Source: Paenibacillus sp. RUD330 (lineage in GTDB: Bacteria > Bacillota > Bacilli > Paenibacillales > Paenibacillaceae). Taken from it: 64,000 nt of DNA. Both the position numbers and the translations under genes were made by a program. Each line of letters starts with the position of its first letter. The stretch's first letter is position 1. The DNA is taken from the NCBI RefSeq assembly GCF_002243345.2, contig NZ_CP022655.2:2544501-2608500 (forward strand), given 5' to 3'. Below, piece by piece: positions 16,526 through 25,918 of the stretch. The notes under the pieces were generated by a model. The model was not told where the DNA came from, ran no database searches, and saw nothing but the letters and a program-made list of their open reading frames with translations.

Positions 16526-17032
16526 TTGTCTCGTTCCTGGGAACGCAAAGTACGCCGCAATTCGGCGCAGATCAATGCAACGAGAAAGAAGAGGGGACAG
16601 ACCGCCATCAAGCCCGCGGTATCCGGGGATCGTACGGAACGGTTCAAGGGCCGCAACTACATCTCCCCGATCATGCTGGTGCTGTTCGTCGCCTTGTATG
16701 TGCTGATCCTTCCAAAAGATGAAGGAGCGACGAACTGGAACTGGATCGTCGTGGCGATGTACGTCTTCCTGGCCCTGATGTTCTTCCTGAGGCGCCCCTA
16801 TTTGGCGGTCGGAGCCGATTTTGTGCAGACACGCCGCATGACCGGCGACAAGCGACTGAATAAAGAAGCCATCAAAGGCATCTCGGTCATGAAAAGCTAT
16901 GTCGTCATCGAGCAGGTCAAAGGGGCGAACTGGGTGTTCTCCCGGGTGCTGAACCGATATCCTACGGACCGGATGGCGGCCAGCCTGGAGCAGTTCGCCG
17001 CCCGCAACGGCATTCCTTTTACGCAGAAGTGA
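16526..17032 (+). CDS. Unknown two-span membrane protein
   Basis: A 168-aa protein with a very basic N-terminus (RSWERKVRRNSAQINATRKKR), two adjacent membrane spans (about residues 49-63 and 72-90) and a C-terminal soluble part (LNKEAIKGISVMKSYVVIEQ). I recognise no named family. TTG 16526 sits five bases after GAGGTGA, so I prefer it over GTG 16517, which lies within that ribosome site. A HAD hydrolase follows 53 bases later with the same orientation. Confidence 0.6.
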   Translation: MSRSWERKVRRNSAQINATRKKRGQTAIKPAVSGDRTERFKGRNYISPIMLVLFVALYVLILPKDEGATNWNWIVVAMYVFLALMFFLRRPYLAVGADFVQTRRMTGDKRLNKEAIKGISVMKSYVVIEQVKGANWVFSRVLNRYPTDRMAASLEQFAARNGIPFTQK

Positions 17033-17085
17033 CATCGGGCTTGCAGCCGTCAGCAGGGACATAATGGTTCGGGGGGAAGAGAGAG

Positions 17086-17871
17086 ATGGCGAAGAAAGCG
17101 GTCCTGTTTGATCTGGACGATACGCTCCTGTGGGACGAACGGAGCGTGGACGAAGCCTTCCAGGCCACTTGCGAATGGGCGCAGGAGCAGTCCGGCGCAG
17201 ATCCGAAGCGTCTGGAGGCGGAGGTGAAGCGGGAGGCGAGAGAGCTGTACAGCTCTTATGAAACGTTCCCGTTCACGCAGCAAATCGGCATCAATCCGCT
17301 TGAAGGGCTGTGGGCCCGCTTTGCGGAGGGAGAGCTGGAATCGTTCCGCAAGCTGGAGCAGCTCGCTCCAGGCTACCGGAAGGATGCGTGGACCCGCGGC
17401 CTCTCGGCTGTCGGGATCGACGATCCGTTACTTGGAGCGGAGCTTGCCGAGCGCTTCCCGAAGGAACGCCGCGAGCGGCCGATCGTATACGAAGAGACCT
17501 TCGAGGTGCTTGAAGCCCTCAAAGGCAAGTACAAGCTGCTTCTGCTTACGAACGGATCCCCGGATCTGCAGCAGGAGAAGCTGCTCGGCGTGCCCGAGCT
17601 GACCTCCTACTTCGATGAGATCGTCATCAGCGGCAATTACGGCAAAGGCAAGCCGGATGCCGGCATATTCCGCCATGCGCTTGAGCTGCTCGGAGTGGAT
17701 CCGGAGGATGGCATCATGGTCGGAGACAAGCTTACGACCGACATTCTCGGAGCGAATACGATCGGCATGACATCGGTATGGATCAACCGGGGCGGCAAGG
17801 CGAAGAATCCGGAAATCGTGCCCAGCCATGAAATTACGAGATTGGATCAGCTCATACCGCTGCTTGCATGA
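17086..17871 (+). CDS. HAD-superfamily hydrolase (YsaA-like)
   Basis: A 261-aa HAD phosphatase. Motif I is LFDLDDTLLWDE (nucleophile Asp and acid/base Asp), motif II LLLLTNGS, motif III the lysine in GKGKPDAGIF, motif IV GDKLTTDILGA. A long helical cap follows motif I. It resembles Bacillus YsaA, which has been linked to phosphoserine hydrolysis, but the substrate here is an inference. ATG 17086 follows GGGGGGAAGAGAGAG. The transcript ends at the shared terminator 17978-18034. Confidence 0.8.
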   Translation: MAKKAVLFDLDDTLLWDERSVDEAFQATCEWAQEQSGADPKRLEAEVKREARELYSSYETFPFTQQIGINPLEGLWARFAEGELESFRKLEQLAPGYRKDAWTRGLSAVGIDDPLLGAELAERFPKERRERPIVYEETFEVLEALKGKYKLLLLTNGSPDLQQEKLLGVPELTSYFDEIVISGNYGKGKPDAGIFRHALELLGVDPEDGIMVGDKLTTDILGANTIGMTSVWINRGGKAKNPEIVPSHEITRLDQLIPLLA

Positions 17872-17977
17872 AGCGCCGCATGCCGGTGCCGATACGCAAA
17901 TCATCCGCGTCCCGAGCGACCGGTGCGGAAATGCGGCCGGCAGCGCAAATCGGCGATAGGAATGACCATCCGCTAAT

Positions 17978-18034
17978 AAAAAGGCTGCCGCCCTTGCCGT
18001 CTTCGATCGAAGACGGCGGGCGGCAGCCTTTTTT
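17978..18034. terminator. Bidirectional terminator between the HAD gene and mtnD
   Basis: A long hairpin: AAAAAGGCTGCCGCCC and GGGCGGCAGCCTTTTTT enclose a second perfect stem, GCCGTCTTCG/CGAAGACGGC. T runs occur on both strands, so it serves both convergent genes. Confidence 0.92.
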
Positions 18035-18045
18035 GGCGCCGGCAA

Positions 18046-18588
18046 TCAAGCTTGTTGGAATTCAGGATCGGAATAGTTGTGGGCGATCCAGCCGTCCTTC
18101 TCGATGAACAGGCGTACCGCGACAATCTTGCGGTTGTCCATCAAGGTGAAGAAGTGGGGCTTGTTCTCCGGCACGGAAATGACGTCGCCGGCTTCAAGCT
18201 CGACGTCGAAGTAGCCGACTTCATCGGAGCCCTTGATGATGAAGATGCCTTTGCCGGCTGTGATGGCGCGGATCTCATCCTCGGTATGGGTGTGGACGTT
18301 CTCGAATTTCTGGAGCAGCTCGTCCAGATTCGGCGTCGACTCGGACAGGGTGATGATATCCCAGATCTGATAGCCTCGGCGGCCGGCCAGATCCCGGATT
18401 TCGGAGTCGAACGTTTCCAGGATGGAGGCTTTTTCGTCGTCGCTCAGGGTGAACTTCTCCTGCAGGGACGCGTCGAGCTTGCTCATGTCCCAGTGCTCGT
18501 AAAGCACCTCTTGGGAGTCCAAAAATGCTTTCACCTGATCATCGCCGGAAATGCGTTCGTTCGTATTGCGGATGCGGATTTCAGCCAT
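18046..18588 (-). CDS. mtnD: Acireductone dioxygenase
   Basis: A methionine-salvage enzyme oxidising acireductone to the 2-oxo acid precursor of methionine (Fe form) or to an off-pathway product (Ni form). It is 180 aa in the cupin fold. Metal ligands are in HTHTEDE (two His and Glu) and the later NKPHFF histidine. ATG 18588 (MAEIRIRN) follows GAGGGAA; a TTG six bases earlier is less likely. The other salvage genes are not in the window, though metH is divergent next door. Confidence 0.88.
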   Translation of the reverse strand: MAEIRIRNTNERISGDDQVKAFLDSQEVLYEHWDMSKLDASLQEKFTLSDDEKASILETFDSEIRDLAGRRGYQIWDIITLSESTPNLDELLQKFENVHTHTEDEIRAITAGKGIFIIKGSDEVGYFDVELEAGDVISVPENKPHFFTLMDNRKIVAVRLFIEKDGWIAHNYSDPEFQQA

Positions 18589-18622
18589 CGGCAATTCCCT
18601 CTTTTCCCATTGAAATGAATTG

Positions 18623-18652
18623 AATATAGCGCTAATTCCTATTATAAATCAA
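18623..18652 (-). promoter_or_regulatory. Probable mtnD promoter
   Basis: Minus strand TTGATT (18652-18647), an 18-base spacer, TATATT (18628-18623). No S-box (SAM-I) leader is visible between it and mtnD. Confidence 0.45.
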
Positions 18653-18743
18653 CTTTCGGGGGTTGTCGATTACAGTTCTTTTCACTCCAGCGTTGATCTG
18701 ATAGACTAAAGGATAACGATTTTTGACGGAGAGGTGCAGAAGA

Positions 18744-21700
18744 TTGTCGAAGCCAAGTTTGCAGGAAATGCTTGAGAAGCGCATCTTGATACTGGACGGA
18801 GCCATGGGCACGATGATCCAGCAGGTCGATCTGACGGCCGAAGACTTCGGCGGCGAGGAGCTGGAGGGCTGCAACGAGATGCTCGTGCTGACCCGGCCGG
18901 AGATCATCCGCAGCATCCATGAGCAGTACCTGGAGGCGGGAGCCGATCTCATCGAGACCAATACATTCGGGGGAGCGAGCATCGTTCTCGCCGAGTACGA
19001 CATTCCGGAGCGGGCCCGGGAGATCAATCTCGCGGCAGCGCGCATCGCGAGGGAAGCGGCGGACAAGTACTCCACCGCCGAGCATCCGCGCTTCGTCGTG
19101 GGCGCGATCGGTCCGACGACGAAAACGCTGTCGGTGACAGGCGGCGTCACCTTCGAAGGCTTGGTGGACAGCTATTTCGAGCAAGCGGTCGCTCTGATCG
19201 AGGGCGGCGTCGACTGCATGCTGCTGGAGACATCCCAGGACACGCTCAACGTCAAGGCGGGCAGCATCGCGATCCGCAACGCCTACGAGGCGACAGGCAA
19301 GACGCTGCCGCTGATGATATCCGGCACGATCGAGCCGATGGGCACGACGCTGGCCGGCCAGAACATCGAATCCTTCTACATCTCCCTGGAGCATCTCAAT
19401 CCGATCTCGATCGGGCTCAACTGCGCGACAGGCCCGGAATTCATGCGCGACCATATCCGCACGCTGAGCGATATCTCGCTGGCGGCCGTCAGCTGTTACC
19501 CCAATGCGGGCCTCCCGGACGAAAACGGCCATTACCATGAATCTCCCCAGTCGCTCGCCCTCAAGATGGGCGCGTTCGCCGAGAACGGCTGGCTGAACAT
19601 CGCCGGCGGCTGCTGCGGCACGACTCCGGAGCATATCCGGGCGATGGCGGAAACGATGAGCCGGTACGCCCCGCGCGGCCGCGGCGGCAGCCATCCTCCA
19701 GCCGTATCCGGCATCGAGACGGTCTACATCGAATCCGACAACCGTCCCTACATGGTAGGCGAACGGACGAATGTGCTCGGCTCGCGCAAGTTCAAGCGCC
19801 TCATCGTGGAAGGCAAATACGAGGAAGCGGCTGAAATCGCCCGCGCCCAAGTCAAGAAGGGCGCCCATGTCATCGACGTCTGCCTCCAGGATCCGGACCG
19901 CGACGAAAGCGAGGACATGAAGAAGTTCCTCGACATCGTCGTCAAGCTTGTGAAGGCGCCGCTCGTCATCGACACGACCGATCCCGCGGTCATCGAGCTG
20001 TCGCTCAAGTACAGCCAAGGCAAAGCCATCATCAACTCCATCAACCTGGAGGACGGCGAGGAGAAATTCGAGCAGGTCGTGCCGATCATCCACCGTTACG
20101 GGGCAGCCGTCGTCGTCGGCACGATCGACGAGCGCGGACAAGCCATCACAAGAGAGGACAAGCTCGAGGTCGCCAAGCGGTCCTACGACTTGCTCGTGGA
20201 CAAATACGGCCTCCGTCCGGAGGATATCATTTTCGATCCCCTCATGTTCCCTGTCGGAACGGGCGACGAGCAGTACATCGGATCGGCGGAGGAAACCGTC
20301 GAGGGCATCCGGCTCATCAAGCAGGCGATGCCCAAATGCCATACGATCCTAGGCATCAGCAACATCAGCTTCGGGCTGCCGGAAGCCGGACGCGAGGTGC
20401 TCAACTCCGTGTATTTGTACGAATGCACCAAGGCGGGCCTCGATTATGCGATCGTCAATACGGAGAAGCTGGAGCGGTACGCATCCATTCCCGAGCATGA
20501 GCGCAAGCTGGCCGAGGACCTGATCTACCGCACGAACGACGAGACGCTGGCCGCTTTCGTCGCGGCATTTCGCGAGAAGAAGGTCGAGAAGAAGGAGAAG
20601 GTGTCCAGTCTCCCTCTGGAAGAGCGGCTTGCTTCCTATGTGGTGGAAGGGACCAAGGAAGGCTTGTCCGCCGATCTGGACGAAGCTCTCGGCAAATACT
20701 CCGCCCTGCAGATCATCAATGGCCCGCTCATGAAAGGCATGGACGAGGTCGGACGGCTGTTCAACAACAATGAGCTCATCGTCGCCGAGGTGCTTCAGAG
20801 CGCCGAGGTCATGAAGGCATCCGTCGCGCATCTCGAGCCTCACATGGAGAAGACAGAGTCGTCGGTCAAGGGCAAGATCATCCTGGCCACCGTCAAGGGC
20901 GACGTGCATGACATCGGCAAAAATTTGGTCGAAATTATTCTTTCCAATAATGGGTACCATATCGTCAACCTGGGCATCAAAGTGCCGCCGGAGCAGCTGA
21001 TCGAAGCCCAGCGCCGGGAAAAGGCGGACGCCATCGGCCTCTCGGGTCTGCTGGTGAAGTCCGCGCAGCAGATGGTCATCACGGCCCAGGATCTCCGCAA
21101 TGCCGACATCGACGTGCCGATCATGGTCGGCGGAGCCGCCTTGACCCGCAAGTTCACGAAAACGCGGATCGGTCCGGAATATGACGGCCTGGTGCTCTAC
21201 GCCAAGGACGCCATGGAAGGCCTCGACCTCGCCAACAAGCTGATGGACAAGGACCATCGCGCCCGCATGAATGAAGAGCATGCCGAAGCGAAGGCCGGCG
21301 GCGCCGTCGCCGTGGAGGAGAAGCCGGAGCTGCCGCAGCAGACCCGCGCGGTCCGCTCTTCCATCAACCGCGATGCTCCCGTGTATTTGCCGCCGGATCT
21401 GGACCGCCATATTCTGCGCAACGTCCCTATCCCGCATATCGTTCCTTATGTGAACATGCAGATGCTGCTCGGCCATCATCTCGGCGTGCGCGGCAAGGTG
21501 GAGGAGCTGCTGGCGGCCCGCGAGCCCAAGGTGATGCAGCTCAAGGATACGGTCGATTCCATTCTGCATGAAGCGGTTAAAGAAGGAATTATCCGGGCTC
21601 ACGGCATGTACCGGTTTTTCCCGGCCCAATCGGAAGGCGACGATATCGTCGTGTACGATCCGCAGGAGCCTTCCCGGGTTCTCAAGCGCTTCAGCTTCCC

Positions 21701-22184
21701 GCGGCAGCAGGTCGAGCCTTACCTCTGCCTGGCCGATTATCTGAAGAGCGTGGACAGCGGCATCATGGACTATGTCGGATTCCTCGTCGTGACGGCGGGA
21801 GAAGGCGTCCGCGATCTGGCCGGAGAATGGAAGGACAAAGGCGACTACCTGCGCTCCCATGCCCTGCAGTCGGTCGCTCTCGAAGTGGCGGAGGGGATGG
21901 CGGAGCGCGTCCATCATATGATGAGGGATATGTGGGGCATTCCGGATTCTCCGGACATGACGATGAAGCAGCGCCACGGCGCCCGCTATCAGGGCATCCG
22001 GGTTTCGTTCGGCTACCCGGCCTGCCCGAATCTGGAGGATCAGGGCCCGCTGTTCGAGCTGCTGCATCCCGCGGATATCGGCGTCGAGCTGACCGAGGGC
22101 TTCATGATGGAGCCGGAAGCATCGGTGTCGGCGATGGTGTTCGCCCATCCCGAGGCCAAGTATTTCAACGTCGACAAAGCTTAA
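18744..22184 (+). CDS. metH: Cobalamin-dependent methionine synthase
   Basis: Transfers methyl from 5-methyltetrahydrofolate to homocysteine via B12, 1146 aa. Domains in order: homocysteine/zinc domain (1 to about 310; Cys in GLNCATGP and GGCCGTT), pterin domain (about 340-600), cap and B12 domain (about 630-870; the Co-ligating His is in GDVHDIGKN near 719, then GLSGLLVKS and GGAALT), and the SAM-dependent reactivation domain (about 900-1146; YQGIRVSFGYPACP). The start is TTG 18744, seven bases after GAGGTG; the frame runs back to 18723. It is full-length, and rnz follows after 32 bases. Confidence 0.95.
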   Translation: MSKPSLQEMLEKRILILDGAMGTMIQQVDLTAEDFGGEELEGCNEMLVLTRPEIIRSIHEQYLEAGADLIETNTFGGASIVLAEYDIPERAREINLAAARIAREAADKYSTAEHPRFVVGAIGPTTKTLSVTGGVTFEGLVDSYFEQAVALIEGGVDCMLLETSQDTLNVKAGSIAIRNAYEATGKTLPLMISGTIEPMGTTLAGQNIESFYISLEHLNPISIGLNCATGPEFMRDHIRTLSDISLAAVSCYPNAGLPDENGHYHESPQSLALKMGAFAENGWLNIAGGCCGTTPEHIRAMAETMSRYAPRGRGGSHPPAVSGIETVYIESDNRPYMVGERTNVLGSRKFKRLIVEGKYEEAAEIARAQVKKGAHVIDVCLQDPDRDESEDMKKFLDIVVKLVKAPLVIDTTDPAVIELSLKYSQGKAIINSINLEDGEEKFEQVVPIIHRYGAAVVVGTIDERGQAITREDKLEVAKRSYDLLVDKYGLRPEDIIFDPLMFPVGTGDEQYIGSAEETVEGIRLIKQAMPKCHTILGISNISFGLPEAGREVLNSVYLYECTKAGLDYAIVNTEKLERYASIPEHERKLAEDLIYRTNDETLAAFVAAFREKKVEKKEKVSSLPLEERLASYVVEGTKEGLSADLDEALGKYSALQIINGPLMKGMDEVGRLFNNNELIVAEVLQSAEVMKASVAHLEPHMEKTESSVKGKIILATVKGDVHDIGKNLVEIILSNNGYHIVNLGIKVPPEQLIEAQRREKADAIGLSGLLVKSAQQMVITAQDLRNADIDVPIMVGGAALTRKFTKTRIGPEYDGLVLYAKDAMEGLDLANKLMDKDHRARMNEEHAEAKAGGAVAVEEKPELPQQTRAVRSSINRDAPVYLPPDLDRHILRNVPIPHIVPYVNMQMLLGHHLGVRGKVEELLAAREPKVMQLKDTVDSILHEAVKEGIIRAHGMYRFFPAQSEGDDIVVYDPQEPSRVLKRFSFPRQQVEPYLCLADYLKSVDSGIMDYVGFLVVTAGEGVRDLAGEWKDKGDYLRSHALQSVALEVAEGMAERVHHMMRDMWGIPDSPDMTMKQRHGARYQGIRVSFGYPACPNLEDQGPLFELLHPADIGVELTEGFMMEPEASVSAMVFAHPEAKYFNVDKA

Positions 22185-22216
22185 CGGAAATGGAATGGAA
22201 GGGGGAGCCGCCATAA

Positions 22217-23173
22217 ATGGAACTGACGTTATTGGGAACCGGCGCCGGCAGGCCCTCGCGCCTGCGCAACGTGACCTCCGTTGCCCTGACGCTTCCGCAG
22301 CCGCGCTGCTCGGTGTGGCTGTTCGACTGCGGAGAGGCGACCCAGCATCAGCTGATGCGCACTCCGCTCAAGATGAGCAAGGTCGAAGCCGTGTTCATCA
22401 CTCATATGCACGGGGATCATGTCAACGGCTTGCCCGGACTGCTCAGCAGCCGCTCCTACCACCCCGGGGCAGGCAAGCTCCGTCTGTTCGGACCGGAAGG
22501 AATCCGCGAGTATGTGCAGGCCGTCTTCCGGCTGACAGCCTCGCATCTGGACTATGAGCTCGAGATCACCGAGCTGGCGCCCGGCGTCGTCTACGAGGAT
22601 GAGCTGTATGCCGTCGAAGCGGACAGGCTGGATCATCGGGTGGCGAGCTGGGGGTACCGGATCGTCGAGAAGGACAAGCCCGGCGCCCTCGACTCCGCCA
22701 AGGCGCGCTCGTTAGGCGTCCCGTTCGGCCCTCAGCTCGGGCTGCTCAAGCAAGGAAAGGACATCACGCTCGACGACGGACGCGTCATCCGCAGCGGCGA
22801 CGTGCTTGGACCTGCATTGCCGGGGCGGATCGTCACCGTCCTCGGCGATACGGTTCCTTGCCCGGCGATATCACGCCTGGCCAAGAATGCGGATCTGCTT
22901 GTCCACGAGGCGACGTTTGAAGGGGCGATGGCGGACAAAGCGAAGGCGTACGGGCATTCCACGACGCTCCAGGCGGCCGCCGCCGCAGCCGAAGCGGGCG
23001 CGCGCAGGCTGGTCATGACGCATTTCAGCAGCCGCTACCGCGACGAGGACATGCCGGCGCTGGTCGCCGAGGCGCGCGGCATCTTTGCGGAATCCTACGC
23101 GGGAGCCGACCTTCTGACCGTCCCTATTCCCAGACAGGGTGAAGACGAGCCGGAGGGCTCCTGCTGGATTTGA
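22217..23173 (+). CDS. rnz: Ribonuclease Z
   Basis: A 318-aa metallo-beta-lactamase-fold endonuclease that trims tRNA 3' ends. Zinc motif II is FITHMHGDHVNGLPG. Further ligands are in LGDTVPC, HEATFE and MTHFSSRYR, and the substrate region includes LGTGAGRPSRLRNVTS. GGGGGAG lies ten bases before ATG 22217. Co-transcription with metH is likely. No clear terminator follows; a hairpin near 23226-23259 lacks a good T tract. Confidence 0.93.
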   Translation: MELTLLGTGAGRPSRLRNVTSVALTLPQPRCSVWLFDCGEATQHQLMRTPLKMSKVEAVFITHMHGDHVNGLPGLLSSRSYHPGAGKLRLFGPEGIREYVQAVFRLTASHLDYELEITELAPGVVYEDELYAVEADRLDHRVASWGYRIVEKDKPGALDSAKARSLGVPFGPQLGLLKQGKDITLDDGRVIRSGDVLGPALPGRIVTVLGDTVPCPAISRLAKNADLLVHEATFEGAMADKAKAYGHSTTLQAAAAAAEAGARRLVMTHFSSRYRDEDMPALVAEARGIFAESYAGADLLTVPIPRQGEDEPEGSCWI

Positions 23174-23583
23174 GCCGGAGGGCGGCAGCACTGCCGCGAT
23201 GAGCTTATCTATAGAGTTCCAAGAACGGCCATTTTCCGTATCGGCGGGAAATGGCTGTTTGCCTTGCGGCGGCTCACCTGCCCCTGTGAAGGAGGGGAAT
23301 GCCGCAGTGCTGTTCTTGCCGGGCGGGATCCGGACCGCCAGCGGAAGCAGGCGGCTGGGATCAAGCGGGATCGAGACGTTCCGGCGCAGGCGCGCTGCGG
23401 AAGGCTGTCGAGACGCAGCATCAACAGGCATGGATGGTTCTGCGGGAAGCGGAAATCGAGTCTGCATTTGTCGATATTAATAATTTATGCAATTAAATAT
23501 AAATGATGCGAAAGGTATGGAGCGCGGAAAGACGCTCGAAGCTCTCGCCTCTCTCGGAAACTCTTTCTATTGTTCTGGCAAAA
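23174..23583. other. Gap between rnz and mrfA without a convincing gene
   Basis: About 410 bases. It holds an inverted repeat near 23226-23259 (GGCCATTTTCCG with CGGGAAATGGCT), several short overlapping frames without family resemblance, and an AT-rich island at 23470-23510 unlike its surroundings. I see no gene I can support. Confidence 0.5.
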
Positions 23584-23597
23584 CGAACAGATATTCG
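23584..23597. promoter_or_regulatory. LexA-type box at the mrfA promoter
   Basis: CGAACAGATATTCG matches CGAAC-N4-GTTCG at 9 of 10 conserved positions. It lies directly upstream of a -10-like TAAAAT (23599-23604), the same arrangement as in the yneA-like promoter. Confidence 0.65.
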
Positions 23598-23628
23598 CTA
23601 AAATGTCACTAGAAGAGGTGACGGCATC

Positions 23629-25878
23629 ATGATGAAAAAGAAAACTCTTTCCGAGCTGATCCAGGAGCTGCGCGGAAATGAACATATAGCCAATTGGCAT
23701 GAAATCGAGCCGCAGGAGGCGCGGACCCGGCCGATGCCCGAGAGCGTCGACCCGCGGATCGAGGACGCCCTCGGCAAGCGGGGCATCGCGGAGCTGTACA
23801 CTCATCAGAGCAGCGCGTACGAGACAGTCCGCAAAGGGGAAAATGTCGTCGCGGTGACGCCTACCGCCTCGGGCAAGACGCTTTGCTACAATCTGCCCGT
23901 GCTGCAGGAGATCGCGGACGACGATTCCAGCCGGGCGCTGTATCTGTTCCCGACCAAAGCTCTCGCTCAGGACCAGAAGAGCGAGCTGAACGAAATCATC
24001 CGGGAAATGGGCATCGACATTAAAAGCTATACGTACGACGGAGACACTTCCCCTGCGATCCGGCAGCTCGTGCGCAAGGCCGGGCATATCGTCATCACCA
24101 ACCCGGATATGCTCCATTCCGCCATCCTTCCCCATCATACGAAGTGGGTCAGCCTGTTCGAGAACCTGAAATTCATCGTCATCGACGAGCTGCATACATA
24201 TCGCGGCGTATTCGGCAGCCATGTCGCCAACGTCATCCGGCGGCTGAAGCGGATATGCGCTTTTTACGGCAGCAATCCGGTGTTCATCTGCACGTCGGCG
24301 ACGATCGCGAATCCGCGGGAGCTCGCGGAGCATCTCACTGGAAGCCCGATGCGGCTGATCGACGACAACGGCGCTCCGAGGGGGCGGAAGCATTTCGTCT
24401 TCTACAACCCGCCTGTCGTCAACGAAGCGCTCAACATCAGGCGGAGCGCGACCGTCGAGGTCAACAACCTCGCCAAGGAATTCCTGAAGAACAAGATCCA
24501 GACGATCATCTTCGCCAGAAGCCGGGTCCGGGTCGAAATCATTCTGAGCCACATCCAGGAGCTCGTGAAAAAAGAGATCGGGCCGAAGTCGATCCGCGGC
24601 TATCGGGGCGGCTACCTGCCGAACCAGCGGCGCGAGATCGAGAAGGGGCTCCGCAGCGGCGATATTCTCGGCGTCGTCAGCACGAACGCGCTGGAGCTCG
24701 GCGTCGACATCGGACAGCTCCAGGTATGCGTCATGACGGGCTACCCCGGCAGCATCGCCAGCAGCTGGCAGCAGGCGGGACGGGCGGGACGGCGCCACGG
24801 GGAGTCGCTCATCGTCATGGTCGCCGGATCGACGCCGGTCGACCAGTACATGGTGCACAACCCCGACTACTTTTTCGAGCGGAGTCCTGAGGCGGCGCGG
24901 ATTAACCCGGAGAATCTGATCATCCTCGTCGATCACTTGAAGTGCGCGGCGTACGAGCTGCCCTTCAAGGAAAGCGAGGAGTACGGTCCGCTTGATGTCG
25001 GCGACATCATGGAGTATTTGGTCGAGGAGCGCGTCCTGCACAAAAACGCCGATACGTTCTACTGGGCGAACCAGTCGTTCCCTGCCAGCGGCATCAGCCT
25101 GCGCTCCGCTTCCCAGGAAAATGTCGTCATCGTCGACCAGTCCGACGTCGCGAACGTGCGCATCATCGGGGAGATGGACCGGTTCAGCGCCATGACGCTG
25201 CTGCACGACGAGGCGATCTACCTTCATGAGGGCGTCCAGTTCCAGGTGGAGAAGCTCGATTGGGACCACAAGAAAGCTTATGTGCGCGAAGTGGACGTGG
25301 AGTATTATACCGACGCCAATCTCGCCATCAACCTCAAGGTGCTGGAAATCGACAAGACGAAGGAGCGGCGGGCGGGCTCCCTGCACTTCGGAGATGTCAC
25401 CGTCAATGCCATTCCGACGATCTTCAAGAAGATCAAGATGTCGACCTTCGAGAATATCGGATCGGGGCCGATCCATCTTCCCGAGGAGGAGCTGCATACG
25501 TCATCGGCCTGGGTCGAGCTCAGGCAGGTCGACGACGACATCGGCGCCAAGACGCTGGAGCAGCTCCTGCTCGGCATCGCCCATGTGCTCAAGCATATCG
25601 TGCCCGTGCTGGCGATGTGCGACCGGAACGACATCCATGTCGTGCCGCAGATCAAGGCGGCGCATACGCAGCTGCCGACGATATTCGTCTATGACCACTA
25701 TCCGGGTGGCATCGGCTTGGCGGACGAGGTGTACAAGCGGTTCGACGAGGTTCGGGACGCGGCCCTGAACATGATTTCCGGCTGCCCGTGCAAGGACGGA
25801 TGCCCTTCCTGCATCGGCACGGAAATAGAGGGAAGCGACCTCAAGCGAAGGAGCATCCGGCTTCTGGAGCGGTTGTGA
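23629..25878 (+). CDS. mrfA: DEXH-box DNA helicase MrfA (YprA)
   Basis: An SF2 DNA helicase, 749 aa. In B. subtilis MrfA works with MrfB to repair mitomycin-C adducts independently of UvrABC. Motif I is TPTASGKT (about 78-85), motif II IVIDELHTYRG, motif III CTSATIANP, motif VI QQAGRAGRR. A C-terminal DUF1998-type region carries four cysteines in CPCKDGCPSC (about 719-728), a metal site characteristic of this family. ATG 23629 lies eight bases after GAGGTG. It heads an eight-gene run ending at 32057 and is preceded by a LexA-type box. Confidence 0.9.
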   Translation: MMKKKTLSELIQELRGNEHIANWHEIEPQEARTRPMPESVDPRIEDALGKRGIAELYTHQSSAYETVRKGENVVAVTPTASGKTLCYNLPVLQEIADDDSSRALYLFPTKALAQDQKSELNEIIREMGIDIKSYTYDGDTSPAIRQLVRKAGHIVITNPDMLHSAILPHHTKWVSLFENLKFIVIDELHTYRGVFGSHVANVIRRLKRICAFYGSNPVFICTSATIANPRELAEHLTGSPMRLIDDNGAPRGRKHFVFYNPPVVNEALNIRRSATVEVNNLAKEFLKNKIQTIIFARSRVRVEIILSHIQELVKKEIGPKSIRGYRGGYLPNQRREIEKGLRSGDILGVVSTNALELGVDIGQLQVCVMTGYPGSIASSWQQAGRAGRRHGESLIVMVAGSTPVDQYMVHNPDYFFERSPEAARINPENLIILVDHLKCAAYELPFKESEEYGPLDVGDIMEYLVEERVLHKNADTFYWANQSFPASGISLRSASQENVVIVDQSDVANVRIIGEMDRFSAMTLLHDEAIYLHEGVQFQVEKLDWDHKKAYVREVDVEYYTDANLAINLKVLEIDKTKERRAGSLHFGDVTVNAIPTIFKKIKMSTFENIGSGPIHLPEEELHTSSAWVELRQVDDDIGAKTLEQLLLGIAHVLKHIVPVLAMCDRNDIHVVPQIKAAHTQLPTIFVYDHYPGGIGLADEVYKRFDEVRDAALNMISGCPCKDGCPSCIGTEIEGSDLKRRSIRLLERL

Positions 25879-25918
25879 TACCTTATGGGATCGCCAGACA
25901 GAAGAGAGGAGGCGGCTC

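Noticed and set aside
18589-18743. S-box riboswitch for mtnD or metH
   Set aside because: None of the SAM-I core segments is present on either strand.
18642-22214. Two long minus-strand frames (566 and 621 codons) under metH
   Set aside because: Complementary shadows of a fully conserved methionine synthase; their composition is rich in Asp, Arg and His, as expected for reversed GC-rich codons.
23139-23496. Several overlapping short plus-strand frames after rnz
   Set aside because: They overlap one another, resemble no family and have Arg/Gly/Ser-rich composition; only one has a ribosome site and it is badly spaced.
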